Below, piece by piece: positions 18,321 through 26,160 of a stretch of 53,146 bases of DNA. Location of the stretch: assembly GCF_004745635.1 (NCBI RefSeq), contig NZ_SRLB01000041.1:1-53146 (forward strand), in the 5' to 3' direction. A program made the translations under genes and the position numbers. The notes beneath the pieces are model-generated. The model saw only the letters and a list, made by a program, of their open reading frames with translations, searched no databases and had not been told where the DNA came from. Source of the DNA: Methylobacterium nonmethylotrophicum (GTDB taxonomy: Bacteria > Pseudomonadota > Alphaproteobacteria > Rhizobiales > Beijerinckiaceae). The first letter of the stretch is position 1. Every line of letters begins with the position of its first letter.

Positions 18321-20180
18321 ATGGCCATCTCCCTGCAAGCTCCGGACATCCGCGAACTGAAGCCCCGCATCACCGTGTTCGGCGTCGGCGGCGCCGGCGG
18401 CAACGCCGTCAACAACATGATCGAGTCGGGGCTCCTCGGCTGCGAGTTCGTGGTCGCCAACACCGACGCCCAGGCCCTGACCTCCTCGAAGGCCGAGCGC
18501 GTGATCCAGATGGGCATCGGTGTGACGCAAGGCCTCGGCGCCGGCTCGCAGCCCGATGTCGGCCGCGCGGCCGCCGAGGAGGTGATCGACGAGATCCGCG
18601 ACCAGCTCTCGGGCGCCCATATGTGCTTCATCACCGCCGGCATGGGCGGCGGCACCGGCACCGGCGCTGCCCCGGTCATCGCCCGCACCGCCCGCGACAT
18701 GGGCATCCTGACGGTCGGCGTCGTGACGAAGCCGTTCCAGTTCGAGGGCGTGCGCCGCATGCGCACCGCCGAGGCCGGCATCAACGAGCTGCAGCAGGCC
18801 GTCGACACCCTGATCGTGATCCCGAACCAGAACCTGTTCCGGGTCGCCAACGAGAAGACCACCTTCGCGGACGCCTTCGCGATGGCCGACCAGGTGCTCT
18901 ACTCGGGCGTCGCCTGCATCACCGACCTGATGGTGAAGGAGGGTCTCATCAACCTCGACTTCGCCGACGTGCGGGCGATCATGCGCGGCATGGGCAAGGC
19001 GATGATGGGCACCGGCGAGGCGTCGGGCGAGAAGCGCGCCAACCGCGCCGCGGAAGCCGCGATCGCCAACCCGCTCCTCGACGACGTGTCGATGAAGGGC
19101 GCCCGCGGCCTGCTGATCTCGATCACCGGCGGCAACGACCTGACCCTCTACGAGCTCGACGAGGCCGCGACCCGCATCCGCGAGGAGGTCGATTCGGACG
19201 CCAACATCATCCTGGGCGCGACCTTCGACGAGAGCCTCGACGGCATCATCCGGGTCTCGGTGGTCGCCACCGGCATCGAGCCGGCCCTGATCAACGCCAA
19301 CGCGATCGGCTCGCCGGAGATCGCCCAGACCGAGCAGCGCATCGCCGAGGTGGCCGAGCGCCTGCGGGCCGAGGCCCGGGCCCGCGCCGCCGCCACCGCG
19401 ACCGCCGCCAGCCCCTCCTTTCGTTCCGCCGAGGCCCCGGTAGCGCGGGCCCCGGCGCCGGAGCCGGTGGCGCATGCCCCGATGCATGCCCCGATCGCGG
19501 CGCCCGAGCCCGTCCGGATGGAGATGCCCGGCGTTCACCAGGCCGGCAGCCTGATGCGCGACGAGGTGCAGATCACCCCGGCCCAGCCGCGCAGCGCCCC
19601 GGTCTACGAGCCGGCCCCGGCCCCGGCGCCCGAGCCGCAGATGCCGATCGCCTCCGGCCCGTTCATCCCGCCCTCCCCGGCGGTGGTGCGCCCGCCGGTG
19701 ATGCCCCGGATCCAGGACCTGCCGATGCCGGCCCAGAACCAGATCCGGGCGAGCCGCGGCGAGGAGCCGGTGCATCAGGCGACGCCGGACGCCAAGCGCA
19801 CCTCGCTCCTGCGCCGCCTCGCCACCGTCGGCTTCGGCGGCCGGCGCGAGGACGAGGCCGGCCACCCGGCGCAGGCGGCGCCCGCCGCCCCCGCTCCCCA
19901 GCCGGCGCAGCGGCCGATGACCCAGTCTCCCATGCACCAGTCTCCCATGCACCAGGCCCCGGTGCGTCAGGCCCCGGCGCAGCAGCACGCCGCCCCGGCG
20001 CCGCGCCAGCCCGCCCCCCAGGCCTATGCCCCGCAGGCCGGCTATCCGGCTCAAACCCAGGGCTACCGCCCGGCACAGGGCAACCTCGACCCGCAGGGCC
20101 GCTCGGTGCCGGCCGGCGCCCGCATGATGGACGACGACCAGCTCGAGATCCCGGCCTTCCTGCGTCGCCAGGCGAACTGA
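18321..20180 (+). CDS. ftsZ: FtsZ, tubulin-like division GTPase
   Basis: This 619-residue protein polymerises to form the Z ring. The GTPase core covers residues ~12-330. It has GVGGAGGNAVNNMIE at the N-terminus, the tubulin signature MGGGTGTGAAPV near residue 110, and the synergy region with TGIEP. A very long (~240 residues) Pro/Ala-rich disordered linker follows and includes tandem MHQSP/MHQAP-like repeats. It ends in the conserved tail peptide LEIPAFLRRQAN that binds FtsA and other partners. Extended linkers are usual in Rhizobiales. Translation starts at the ATG after AGAGGCTCGCGCATC. A terminator hairpin lies 130 bp downstream. Confidence 0.97.
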   Translation: MAISLQAPDIRELKPRITVFGVGGAGGNAVNNMIESGLLGCEFVVANTDAQALTSSKAERVIQMGIGVTQGLGAGSQPDVGRAAAEEVIDEIRDQLSGAHMCFITAGMGGGTGTGAAPVIARTARDMGILTVGVVTKPFQFEGVRRMRTAEAGINELQQAVDTLIVIPNQNLFRVANEKTTFADAFAMADQVLYSGVACITDLMVKEGLINLDFADVRAIMRGMGKAMMGTGEASGEKRANRAAEAAIANPLLDDVSMKGARGLLISITGGNDLTLYELDEAATRIREEVDSDANIILGATFDESLDGIIRVSVVATGIEPALINANAIGSPEIAQTEQRIAEVAERLRAEARARAAATATAASPSFRSAEAPVARAPAPEPVAHAPMHAPIAAPEPVRMEMPGVHQAGSLMRDEVQITPAQPRSAPVYEPAPAPAPEPQMPIASGPFIPPSPAVVRPPVMPRIQDLPMPAQNQIRASRGEEPVHQATPDAKRTSLLRRLATVGFGGRREDEAGHPAQAAPAAPAPQPAQRPMTQSPMHQSPMHQAPVRQAPAQQHAAPAPRQPAPQAYAPQAGYPAQTQGYRPAQGNLDPQGRSVPAGARMMDDDQLEIPAFLRRQAN

Positions 20181-20309
20181 CCGGCGCCGGGCGAGACGGG
20201 GCGGAGCCCGCGCCGGGCCGGGTGCTCTGCCGCGAGGCGGCGCCCCTCGGGGCCGGTGCGGGTGCCACGATCCCGCCACGGAACCCGCCTGTGCCGCCCA
20301 AAAGACACA

Positions 20310-20333
20310 CCCCGAGGCCACCCGGCCTCGGGG
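20310..20333 (+). terminator. Hairpin terminator after ftsZ
   Basis: A perfect 10-bp GC-rich stem (CCCCGAGGCC at 20310-20319 with GGCCTCGGGG at 20324-20333) has a 4-nt loop and is followed by TTTACG. It lies 130 bp after the ftsZ stop codon and before the lpxC promoter region, as expected for the end of the division operon. Confidence 0.65.
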
Positions 20334-20423
20334 TTTACGCGTTGTTCAAGCTTCTGATCCAAAACGGGTTTTCGCGACCCAATCCGGGCCGCCGGTCTGT
20401 TACAGAGCGTAAGAATCCGTGAT

Positions 20424-20452
20424 TTGGCCGTGCTTTCGAGCGCGACTATAGC
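20424..20452 (+). promoter_or_regulatory. Probable sigma-70-type promoter of lpxC
   Basis: TTGGCC at 20424-20429 is separated by 17 nt from TATAGC at 20447-20452. This lies about 137 bp upstream of the lpxC ATG in an AT-richer patch and downstream of the ftsZ terminator. The match to the housekeeping consensus is fair (4 of 6 in each box). Confidence 0.45.
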
Positions 20453-20588
20453 TGTCCTACGCACAAGGGCGAAGGCCGCGGGAACGCCGGCACTGACACC
20501 CAAAGGGGCTTCAAGCAACGGACGGATCGCCTCGAACGTGGGCCTGGAAACGGGTCACGCTGGTGAGTCGCGGCCGAGGGCTGAGGTA

Positions 20589-21530
20589 ATGAGAACAAGT
20601 CAGCAGACGACCCTACGCTCCGCCGCGAGCCTGTCAGGCATCGGCGTCCATTCCGGCAACCCCGTCTCGATCACTCTCCATCCCGCGGAGGCGCATCACG
20701 GCATCGCCTTCCTCCGCACCGGCCTCGCGAACGACCGCCTGATCCAGGCCCACCACGCCCAGGTCACCGCCACCGAGCTCTGCACCGTCATCGGCAGCCG
20801 CGAGACCGGCGCCGTCGCCACCATCGAGCACCTGATGTCCGCCCTCTACGGGCTCGGCATCGACAACTGCCTCGTCGAGATCGACGGGCCCGAGATGCCG
20901 ATCCTCGACGGCAGCGCCGCCCCCTTCGTGGCGGCGATCGAGGCGGTGGGCACCACCTCCTGCGGCACGCCCCGCCGCTTCATCAAGGTGCTCAAGACCG
21001 TCCGGACCGAGAAGGGCCGCGCCTTCGCCGAGCTGCGCCCCTTCGAGCGCGGCTTCCACCTCGACGTCGAGATCGACTTCGAGAGCCCGGTCATCGGCCG
21101 CAGCCGCAAGGCCCTGACCCTGACCCCCGCCGCCTATCGCCGCGAGATCGCCCGCGCCCGCACCTTCGGGATGATGCGCGACGTCGAGCGCTACTGGAAG
21201 GCCGGCTTCGCGCTGGGCGCCTCGCTCGAGAACACCGTCGCGGTGGGCGACGGCGGCGTCGTCAACCCCGAGGGCCTGCGCTACCCGGACGAGTTCGTCC
21301 GCCACAAGCTCCTCGACGCGGTCGGCGACCTGGCGCTGGCCGGCCTGCCGATCCTCGGCGCCTACCAGTCGTATTGCGGCGGCCACGGCCTCAACGTGGC
21401 GGTCCTGACCGCCCTCTTCGCCGACCGGGCGAACTACGCCATCGTCGAAGGCGCGAGCGCCCGGCGCGAGCCGGTCTTCGCCGAATTCGGCGTCGGCCTC
21501 GGCACCGCGGTCTACGCGCCCGAACTCTAG
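20589..21530 (+). CDS. lpxC: LpxC, UDP-3-O-acyl-N-acetylglucosamine deacetylase
   Basis: This 313-residue zinc enzyme performs the committed step of lipid A synthesis. The N-terminus TTLRSAASLSGIGVHSGNPV is typical. Predicted zinc ligands are His81 (IEHLMSAL), His239 and Asp243 (RHKLLDAVGD), and the catalytic base is His266 (CGGHGLN). The ATG at 20589 follows GCTGAGGTA, a good ribosome site. The frame stays open upstream to 20424, but family length favours the ATG. Lying next to ftsZ is the standard arrangement in proteobacteria. Confidence 0.96.
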   Translation: MRTSQQTTLRSAASLSGIGVHSGNPVSITLHPAEAHHGIAFLRTGLANDRLIQAHHAQVTATELCTVIGSRETGAVATIEHLMSALYGLGIDNCLVEIDGPEMPILDGSAAPFVAAIEAVGTTSCGTPRRFIKVLKTVRTEKGRAFAELRPFERGFHLDVEIDFESPVIGRSRKALTLTPAAYRREIARARTFGMMRDVERYWKAGFALGASLENTVAVGDGGVVNPEGLRYPDEFVRHKLLDAVGDLALAGLPILGAYQSYCGGHGLNVAVLTALFADRANYAIVEGASARREPVFAEFGVGLGTAVYAPEL

Positions 21531-21799
21531 AGCGCCCGCTCCTCGCCCGCGCCGCCCGCGTTGCAGCCGGGCCACATCGGGATGATTTCGCCGCCCTGCC
21601 GCGGCGACGGACGGAACCCGCACCACGCCGCGCCGTCTTGGTGCCCCATTCGCCCCCCAGGGTCAGGACGTTCCTGACCGATGGCCGTTCGCTCCCGCGA
21701 GCGTTGCGGCCGTCGCGGGCTTGGCGCGCCGCGCCGGGCTGCGCTAAGGGGCTCGTGGATCAGCGGCACGTAGAGCCGCCTGCTTGGGGAAGAACCCGA

Positions 21800-22702
21800 A
21801 TGCCGTTCGCCCACCCGCTTCGCGACGCGAAGGTGACCGTTCTGCGGACCGTGCTGCTGGCGGCGTGCGGCCTCGGACTCGCCGGCTGCGACGCGATCGA
21901 CTCCATCAACCCGTTCGCGTCCGAGAAGTACAAGACCGAGGTCACGCCCGACATTCCGGCCGACAAGCTCTACAGCCAGGGCCTCGCCAAGCTCGAGGAC
22001 CGCGACTACGACGCCGCGACGAAGAAGTTCGAGGACCTCGACAAGCAGTACGCCTATTCCGACTGGTCGCGGAAGGCGGTGCTGATGACCGCCTATTCCA
22101 ACTACGAGGGCGCCCGCTACGAGGACGCGATCAGCGCCTCGAAGCGCTACCTGCAGCGCCATCCGGGCTCGAAGGACGCGGCCTACGCCCAGTACCTGCT
22201 GGCGATGTCGCACTACAAGCAGATCCCGGACGTGACCCGCGACCAGGAGCGGTCCGAGAAGGCCCTCGTGGCGCTCACCGAGCTGGTGCAGAAGTACCCG
22301 ACCTCCGAATACGCCGCCGACGCCAAGGCCAAGATCCAGATCACCCGCGACCAGCTCGCCGGCAAGGAGATGGAGATCGGCCGCTACTATCTCGAGCGGC
22401 GCAACTTCCCGGCGGCGATCAACCGCTTCCGCGACGTGGTGAGCAAGTACCAGACGACCCGCCACGTCGAGGAGGCGCTGGAACGCCTGGCCGAGGCCTA
22501 CATGGCGCTCGGCATCACCGGCGAGGCCCAGACCGCCGCGGCGGTGCTCGGCCACAACTTCCCCGATTCGCCCTGGTACAAGGACGCCTACAACCTCCTC
22601 CAGAGCGGCGGCCTGCAGCCGCGCGAGGAGAAGGGGTCGTGGATCAGCAAGGCGTTCCGCGGCATCATCGGGATGGACACCCGCACCGCCGAGGCGCAGT
22701 AA
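21800..22702 (+). CDS. bamD: BamD, outer-membrane assembly lipoprotein
   Basis: This 300-residue lipoprotein is the essential partner of BamA in outer-membrane protein insertion. The signal peptide ends in the lipobox LAGC with Cys30. The rest is five TPR-like helical repeats (LYSQGLAKLEDRDYDAA, then YLQRHPGSKDAAYAQYLLAM, and later EALERLAEAYMALG). The long open frame upstream of 21800 has no ribosome site. GGGGAAGAACCCGA precedes the chosen ATG. The lpxC-bamD-recN order matches other alphaproteobacteria. Confidence 0.94.
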   Translation: MPFAHPLRDAKVTVLRTVLLAACGLGLAGCDAIDSINPFASEKYKTEVTPDIPADKLYSQGLAKLEDRDYDAATKKFEDLDKQYAYSDWSRKAVLMTAYSNYEGARYEDAISASKRYLQRHPGSKDAAYAQYLLAMSHYKQIPDVTRDQERSEKALVALTELVQKYPTSEYAADAKAKIQITRDQLAGKEMEIGRYYLERRNFPAAINRFRDVVSKYQTTRHVEEALERLAEAYMALGITGEAQTAAAVLGHNFPDSPWYKDAYNLLQSGGLQPREEKGSWISKAFRGIIGMDTRTAEAQ

Positions 22703-22813
22703 GGGCCTCGCGGTCCCTCGCCGATCATGCGGCCGTGGCGCGCACTCGCGCCGCGGCCCGTTCGGCTGTAGATACCCGCCCCGATCCCTCTTCATCGTCC
22801 CGGCAAGGGTGGC

Positions 22814-24487
22814 ATGCTGGTTCAGCTCGCGATCCGCGACATCGTCCTGATCGACAAGCTCGAGCTGAACTTCCGCGAAGGCCTGAGCGTCCTCACCGGC
22901 GAGACCGGCGCCGGCAAGTCGATCCTCCTCGACGCCTTCACGCTGGCACTCGGCGGTCGCGGCGACGGGCGCCTGGTGCGCCAGGGCGAGGCGCAGGGGC
23001 AGGTCACGGCGGTGTTCGATGCCGCCCCCGACCATCCGGCCCGGGCTCTCGCGGCCGCCGCCGACATCGACACCGAGGGCGACCTGATCCTGCGCCGCAT
23101 CCAGGTCGCGGACGGGCGCACCCGCGCCTTCGTCAACGACCAGCCGGTCGGCGTGCAGGTGCTGCGCGCCATCGGGGCGGCGCTCGTCGAGATCCACGGC
23201 CAGCACGACGACCGGGCCTTGTCCGATTCCACCACCCACCGGGCGATCCTCGACGCCTTCGGCGGGCTCACCGCCCGCCAGGCCGCGGTGGCCGAGGCCG
23301 CCCGCCGGGTGCGCCAGGCCCGCACCGTGCTCGCCGAGCACCGCGCCCGGGTCGAGGCGGCCCGCAAGGAGGTCGATTTCCTGCGCCACGCTGTCGAGGA
23401 GCTCGCCGCCCTCGACCCGAAGCCGGGGGAGGAGACCGAGCTCGCCGAGCGCCGCACCGCGATGCAGCAGGGCGAGAAGGTCGCCCGCGAACTCAACGAG
23501 GCCCTCGACGCCGTCGCCGGCCAGGGCTCGCCCACCGCCCATCTCTCGGCGGCGCTCCGCAAGCTCGAGCGGCGGGCCGCCCAGGCCCCCGGCCTCGTCG
23601 AGCCCAGCATCACCGCCCTCGACAACGCCCTCGTCGCCCTGGACGAGGCCCGCACCAGCCTGGAGGATGCCCTGCAGGCGGCGGAGTTCGATCCGCGCGA
23701 GCTGGAGCGGGTCGAGGAGCGCCTGTTCGGCCTGCGCGCCGCCGGACGGAAGTACAACGTCGCGGTCGACGACCTCGCGGCCCTGCGCGAGCGCTACGAG
23801 GGCGACGTCGCGGTCATCGACGCCGGCGAGGAGGCGCTCGGCCGGCTGGAGGCCGACCTCGCGAACGCCGACGCCGCCTATCTCGAGAAGGCGCAAGGCC
23901 TGAGCAAGGGCCGGCGCAAGGCGGCGGCCGCCCTCGACAAGGCGGTGCAGGCCGAATTGCCGCCGCTGAAGCTCGAGCGCGCCCGCTTCATCACCGAGAT
24001 CGCCACCGATCCGGACGCCCGCGACCCGGCCGGCCTCGACCGGGTCGAGTTCTGGGCCCAAACCAACCCGGGGACGCGGCCCGGCCCGATGATGAAGGTG
24101 GCCTCCGGCGGCGAGCTGTCGCGCTTCATGCTCGCCCTCAAGGTGGTGCTGGCCGACAAGGGCTCGGCCCCGACGCTGATCTTCGACGAGATCGACACCG
24201 GCGTCGGCGGCGCGGTCGCGGATGCGATCGGCGCCCGCCTCGCCCGGCTCTCGGCCAAGGTCCAGGTCGTGGCGGTCACCCACGCCCCCCAGGTCGCCGC
24301 CCGCGCCTCGACGCATTTCCTGATCGCCAAGGAGGCGGTGAAGGGCTCGGACCGGGTCGCCACCCGGGTCAAGCCCCTGGCCGCGGTCCCGCGCCAGGAG
24401 GAGATCGCCCGGATGCTCGCCGGCGCCACGGTGACCGAGGAGGCCCGCGCCGCCGCAGCCCGCCTGCTCCAGGCCGCCGAGGCGTGA
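22814..24487 (+). CDS. recN: RecN, DNA repair SMC-like ATPase
   Basis: This 557-residue protein acts in double-strand-break repair. The N-terminal ATPase half starts MLVQLAIRDIVLIDKLEL, with Walker A GETGAGKSILLDAF near residue 33. A long coiled coil covers ~155-365. The C-terminal half has the signature SGGELSRFMLALK and Walker B TLIFDEIDTGVGG. ATG follows GGCAAGGGTGGC. No LexA box (GTTC-N7-GTTC type) was found in the 111 bp upstream. The ligA gene that often follows recN in this order is absent here. Confidence 0.95.
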   Translation: MLVQLAIRDIVLIDKLELNFREGLSVLTGETGAGKSILLDAFTLALGGRGDGRLVRQGEAQGQVTAVFDAAPDHPARALAAAADIDTEGDLILRRIQVADGRTRAFVNDQPVGVQVLRAIGAALVEIHGQHDDRALSDSTTHRAILDAFGGLTARQAAVAEAARRVRQARTVLAEHRARVEAARKEVDFLRHAVEELAALDPKPGEETELAERRTAMQQGEKVARELNEALDAVAGQGSPTAHLSAALRKLERRAAQAPGLVEPSITALDNALVALDEARTSLEDALQAAEFDPRELERVEERLFGLRAAGRKYNVAVDDLAALRERYEGDVAVIDAGEEALGRLEADLANADAAYLEKAQGLSKGRRKAAAALDKAVQAELPPLKLERARFITEIATDPDARDPAGLDRVEFWAQTNPGTRPGPMMKVASGGELSRFMLALKVVLADKGSAPTLIFDEIDTGVGGAVADAIGARLARLSAKVQVVAVTHAPQVAARASTHFLIAKEAVKGSDRVATRVKPLAAVPRQEEIARMLAGATVTEEARAAAARLLQAAEA

Positions 24488-24612
24488 CAACGAAAGTACC
24501 GCTACCGAAAGCCGAAGCGGAGCCTCGACAGACCCTACCGTGTGGTTAAGCTTTGCCGGTGATTCGGCCGCCGGCCCTTACCGCCTCCGGCATGGTGAAC
24601 AAAGAACAAATC

Positions 24613-24627
24613 TTAACTCTTCCTTTA
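24613..24627 (+). promoter_or_regulatory. CtrA-like half-site pair upstream of NepR-like gene
   Basis: TTAA (24613-24616), 7 nt, TTTA (24624-24627) resembles the CtrA box TTAA-N7-TTAA with one mismatch. It lies in a short AT-rich patch about 80 bp upstream of the small NepR-like gene. The evidence is pattern only. Confidence 0.3.
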
Positions 24628-24708
24628 CCATGTCCGGCGAGAGTGCTTCGTCTCGGCGCGGGTCAGCCTTCCCCCGGACCCGCGCGACGGCACGGGGCCC
24701 GTGGTCCG

Positions 24709-24912
24709 ATGAAGCAGGAAGCGATTCAGTCCGGAAATGCCGCTCAGGAGCCGATCCTGCCGGCCTTGTGCGTCGAGGCTCAGCAACGGCTCGGGCGGAC
24801 GCTGCGCTCGCTCTACGAGCGCACGGTGGACACCCAGCCGATCCCTCTCGAGCAGGTCGACCTGCTGCTGCGCCTGCGGCACCGCGAGCGCGAGATGCAG
24901 CGTCAGCGCTGA
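24709..24912 (+). CDS. NepR-like small protein (paralogue of anti-sigma factor NepR)
   Basis: This 67-residue protein aligns by eye with the NepR encoded at 25744-25968. It has RLGRTLRSLYERTVDTQPIP followed by a second helix VDLLLRLRHRERE, against RLGSHLRAMYDELMQQPIP and VNLLAELERG in NepR. That is the two-helix core with which NepR-family proteins hold EcfG or phospho-PhyR. It differs by one extra residue before QPIP and by loss of the DRF that follows PIP in NepR. The start is the ATG at 24709, though an upstream in-frame ATG cannot be excluded. It lies alone between recN and a convergent small membrane-protein gene. Function as a second anti-sigma factor or modulator is inference. Confidence 0.65.
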   Translation: MKQEAIQSGNAAQEPILPALCVEAQQRLGRTLRSLYERTVDTQPIPLEQVDLLLRLRHREREMQRQR

Positions 24913-25063
24913 CGGATCGCCCCGAGCGGCATCGAGAGCCTTGGGATGCGGGCCTGGGATCGGTGCGTCGCTCCGTCAGACCGGCGGAGCGAAGGCGGGA
25001 CGACGGAGAGGAGCGCGGCGCGGATGCTCCGCCGCGATCCGAAGAGGGCAGGGCGCCGTGCCG

Positions 25064-25267
25064 TCAGCGCCGCCGGCGGTCGCGAACCCGCACCGGAACG
25101 AGGACGGGCGCCTGCGCCCGGGAGCCGGCGAGCGCGAGGGCCCCGGCGAGGCCCAGGGCGGCGGCCGCCGCGGCGATGCCGGTCACGACCATCGGCGAGA
25201 CCGTGAGAAGACCCGTCAGCAGGGCGAGCAGCACGAGGCCGGCGCGCAGGGCATTGGAACGGATCAT
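25064..25267 (-). CDS. Small membrane protein, 67 aa, with EcfG promoter
   Basis: This 67-residue protein contains two hydrophobic helices (about residues 9-30 and 31-48) and a basic tail VRVRDRRRR, so it should lie in the inner membrane with the tail in the cytoplasm. A good ribosome site GGAGG lies 7 nt before the ATG at 25267. A consensus EcfG promoter (25297-25322, minus strand) sits just upstream, which supports the gene being real and stress-induced. I do not recognise the family. Confidence 0.6.
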   Translation of the reverse strand: MIRSNALRAGLVLLALLTGLLTVSPMVVTGIAAAAAALGLAGALALAGSRAQAPVLVPVRVRDRRRR

Positions 25268-25296
25268 CGCTAAGCCTCCATCCAGACGCCGATGAG

Positions 25297-25322
25297 AACG
25301 TATGGTGCGAAACCGGAGTTCC
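25297..25322 (-). promoter_or_regulatory. EcfG promoter for small membrane-protein gene
   Basis: Read on the minus strand, GGAAC (25322-25318), 17 nt, CGTT (25300-25297) is an exact match to the alphaproteobacterial EcfG consensus. The -10 element is 30 bp upstream of the ATG at 25267. Confidence 0.7.
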
Positions 25323-25389
25323 GCCCCGCCGCCACCGGCCTGTCCCGGATGTGGGGTGCCCGATCCGCTCGCGCCACCTGCGACAAAGC

Positions 25390-25414
25390 GGAACCCAAAG
25401 TCAGGCTTGACGTT
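25390..25414 (+). promoter_or_regulatory. EcfG promoter for DUF1328 gene
   Basis: GGAAC (25390-25394), 16 nt, CGTT (25411-25414) is an exact EcfG consensus. It lies 53 bp upstream of the DUF1328 ATG and points at it. Confidence 0.75.
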
Positions 25415-25467
25415 GTCTGCTCATGATCGGCCGCGGGCCGAGACAATGGGACAAGAGGGGTCGCGCC

Positions 25468-25644
25468 ATGCTGGGTTGGGCTGTCACTTTCCTCGTCGTG
25501 GCTCTGGTGGCCGCGCTGTTCGGCTTCGGCGGCATCGCCGGCACGGCGGTCGAGGCCGCCAAGCTCATCTTCTTCGTCGCCGTCGTGCTGTTCGCCATCT
25601 CCGCCGTGGTCGGCCTGATGCGGGGCCGCTCGCCGACGCTCTGA
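25468..25644 (+). CDS. DUF1328 small membrane protein
   Basis: This 58-residue protein has two membrane helices. It reads MLGWAVTFLVVALVAALFGF, then GGIAGTAVEAAKLIFFVAVV and a short basic end, which is the UPF0391/DUF1328 pattern. GAGGGG lies 9-10 nt before the ATG at 25468. An EcfG promoter directly upstream places it in the general stress regulon, in keeping with stress-linked expression of such genes. Its molecular function is unknown. Confidence 0.85.
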   Translation: MLGWAVTFLVVALVAALFGFGGIAGTAVEAAKLIFFVAVVLFAISAVVGLMRGRSPTL

Positions 25645-25743
25645 CGTCGCACCACCGAACTCCGTCACGGTTTCGGCATCACCCGAACCTTGCGCCGCCC
25701 CTCACCGAGAGGGCGGCGCTCTCGCAGACATGCGGCATACGGT

Positions 25744-25968
25744 TCACGCGTCGGCCGACGGCTCGTCGGTGCCGCGCTCCAGCTCGGCGAGCAGGTTGAC
25801 GAAGCGGTCGGGGATCGGTTGCTGCATCAGCTCGTCGTACATCGCGCGCAGGTGCGAGCCGAGGCGCCCCTGGACGCTGCGGTCGAGGGCGGGCTGCTCG
25901 GGCCCGGCGGCGGGGTCATCCTCCCCCGGGGCCGCCTTTGGGCCCTGCATCCCCTTGCAATCGATCAT
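25744..25968 (-). CDS. nepR: NepR, anti-sigma factor of the general stress response
   Basis: This 74-residue protein sequesters the ECF sigma factor EcfG and releases it when phosphorylated PhyR binds NepR. The conserved core is RLGSHLRAMYDELMQQPIP followed by DRFVNLLAELERG. The N-terminal ~35 residues are Pro/Ala/Glu-rich and probably disordered, as in other NepR proteins. AAGGGGA precedes the ATG at 25968. Alternative upstream starts in the same frame run across the divergent promoter and are unlikely. It is divergent from phyR with mirrored EcfG promoters between. No ecfG follows it; a DUF1328 gene converges on it. Confidence 0.9.
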   Translation of the reverse strand: MIDCKGMQGPKAAPGEDDPAAGPEQPALDRSVQGRLGSHLRAMYDELMQQPIPDRFVNLLAELERGTDEPSADA

Positions 25969-26051
25969 GCAATTCCCCTTCGCCCGTCCTGGACATGCGG
26001 ACAGGGCGATGCCATGGCGCCCGGTATGCCGGGTCGCGCGCTTGCGGCGAC

Positions 26052-26076
26052 AACGCACGCCGGGGGAGTCAGTTCC
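26052..26076 (-). promoter_or_regulatory. EcfG promoter for nepR
   Basis: Read on the minus strand, GGAAC (26076-26072), 16 nt, CGTT (26055-26052) is an exact EcfG consensus 84 bp upstream of the nepR ATG. It lies back to back with the phyR promoter. Confidence 0.8.
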
Positions 26077-26086
26077 GCGCCGGTCC

Positions 26087-26111
26087 GGAACGAACGCGCC
26101 CCCGAGGCGTT
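26087..26111 (+). promoter_or_regulatory. EcfG promoter for phyR
   Basis: GGAAC (26087-26091), 16 nt, CGTT (26108-26111) is an exact EcfG consensus 49 bp upstream of the phyR ATG. It implies positive feedback, since phyR output frees EcfG. Confidence 0.8.
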
Positions 26112-26160
26112 GAGAAGGCGAGGGCCGACGCGCGCAAACGACAAAACCAAGGGGACCTGA

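Noticed and set aside
19919..19980. Direct repeats in the ftsZ linker region as a possible recombination or mobile feature
   Set aside because: They encode repeated MHQSP/MHQAP-like segments in a disordered linker, where such slippage-type repeats are common. The frame is intact.
16917..20321. Very long minus-strand open frame opposite ftsA and ftsZ (and similar long frames opposite or inside other genes)
   Set aside because: High GC content keeps antisense frames open. The translation is low-complexity Arg/Gly/Ala/His text with no domain, and the plus-strand genes are certain.
21613..21637. EcfG-like promoter upstream of bamD (GGAAC, 16 nt, CGTC)
   Set aside because: The -10 element has a mismatch at a conserved T, and bamD is an essential housekeeping gene outside the stress island.
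24597..24607. Possible LexA/SOS box (GAAC repeated) after recN
   Set aside because: The copies are only 3 nt apart. The alphaproteobacterial LexA site needs a 7-nt spacer. No proper site lies upstream of recN either.
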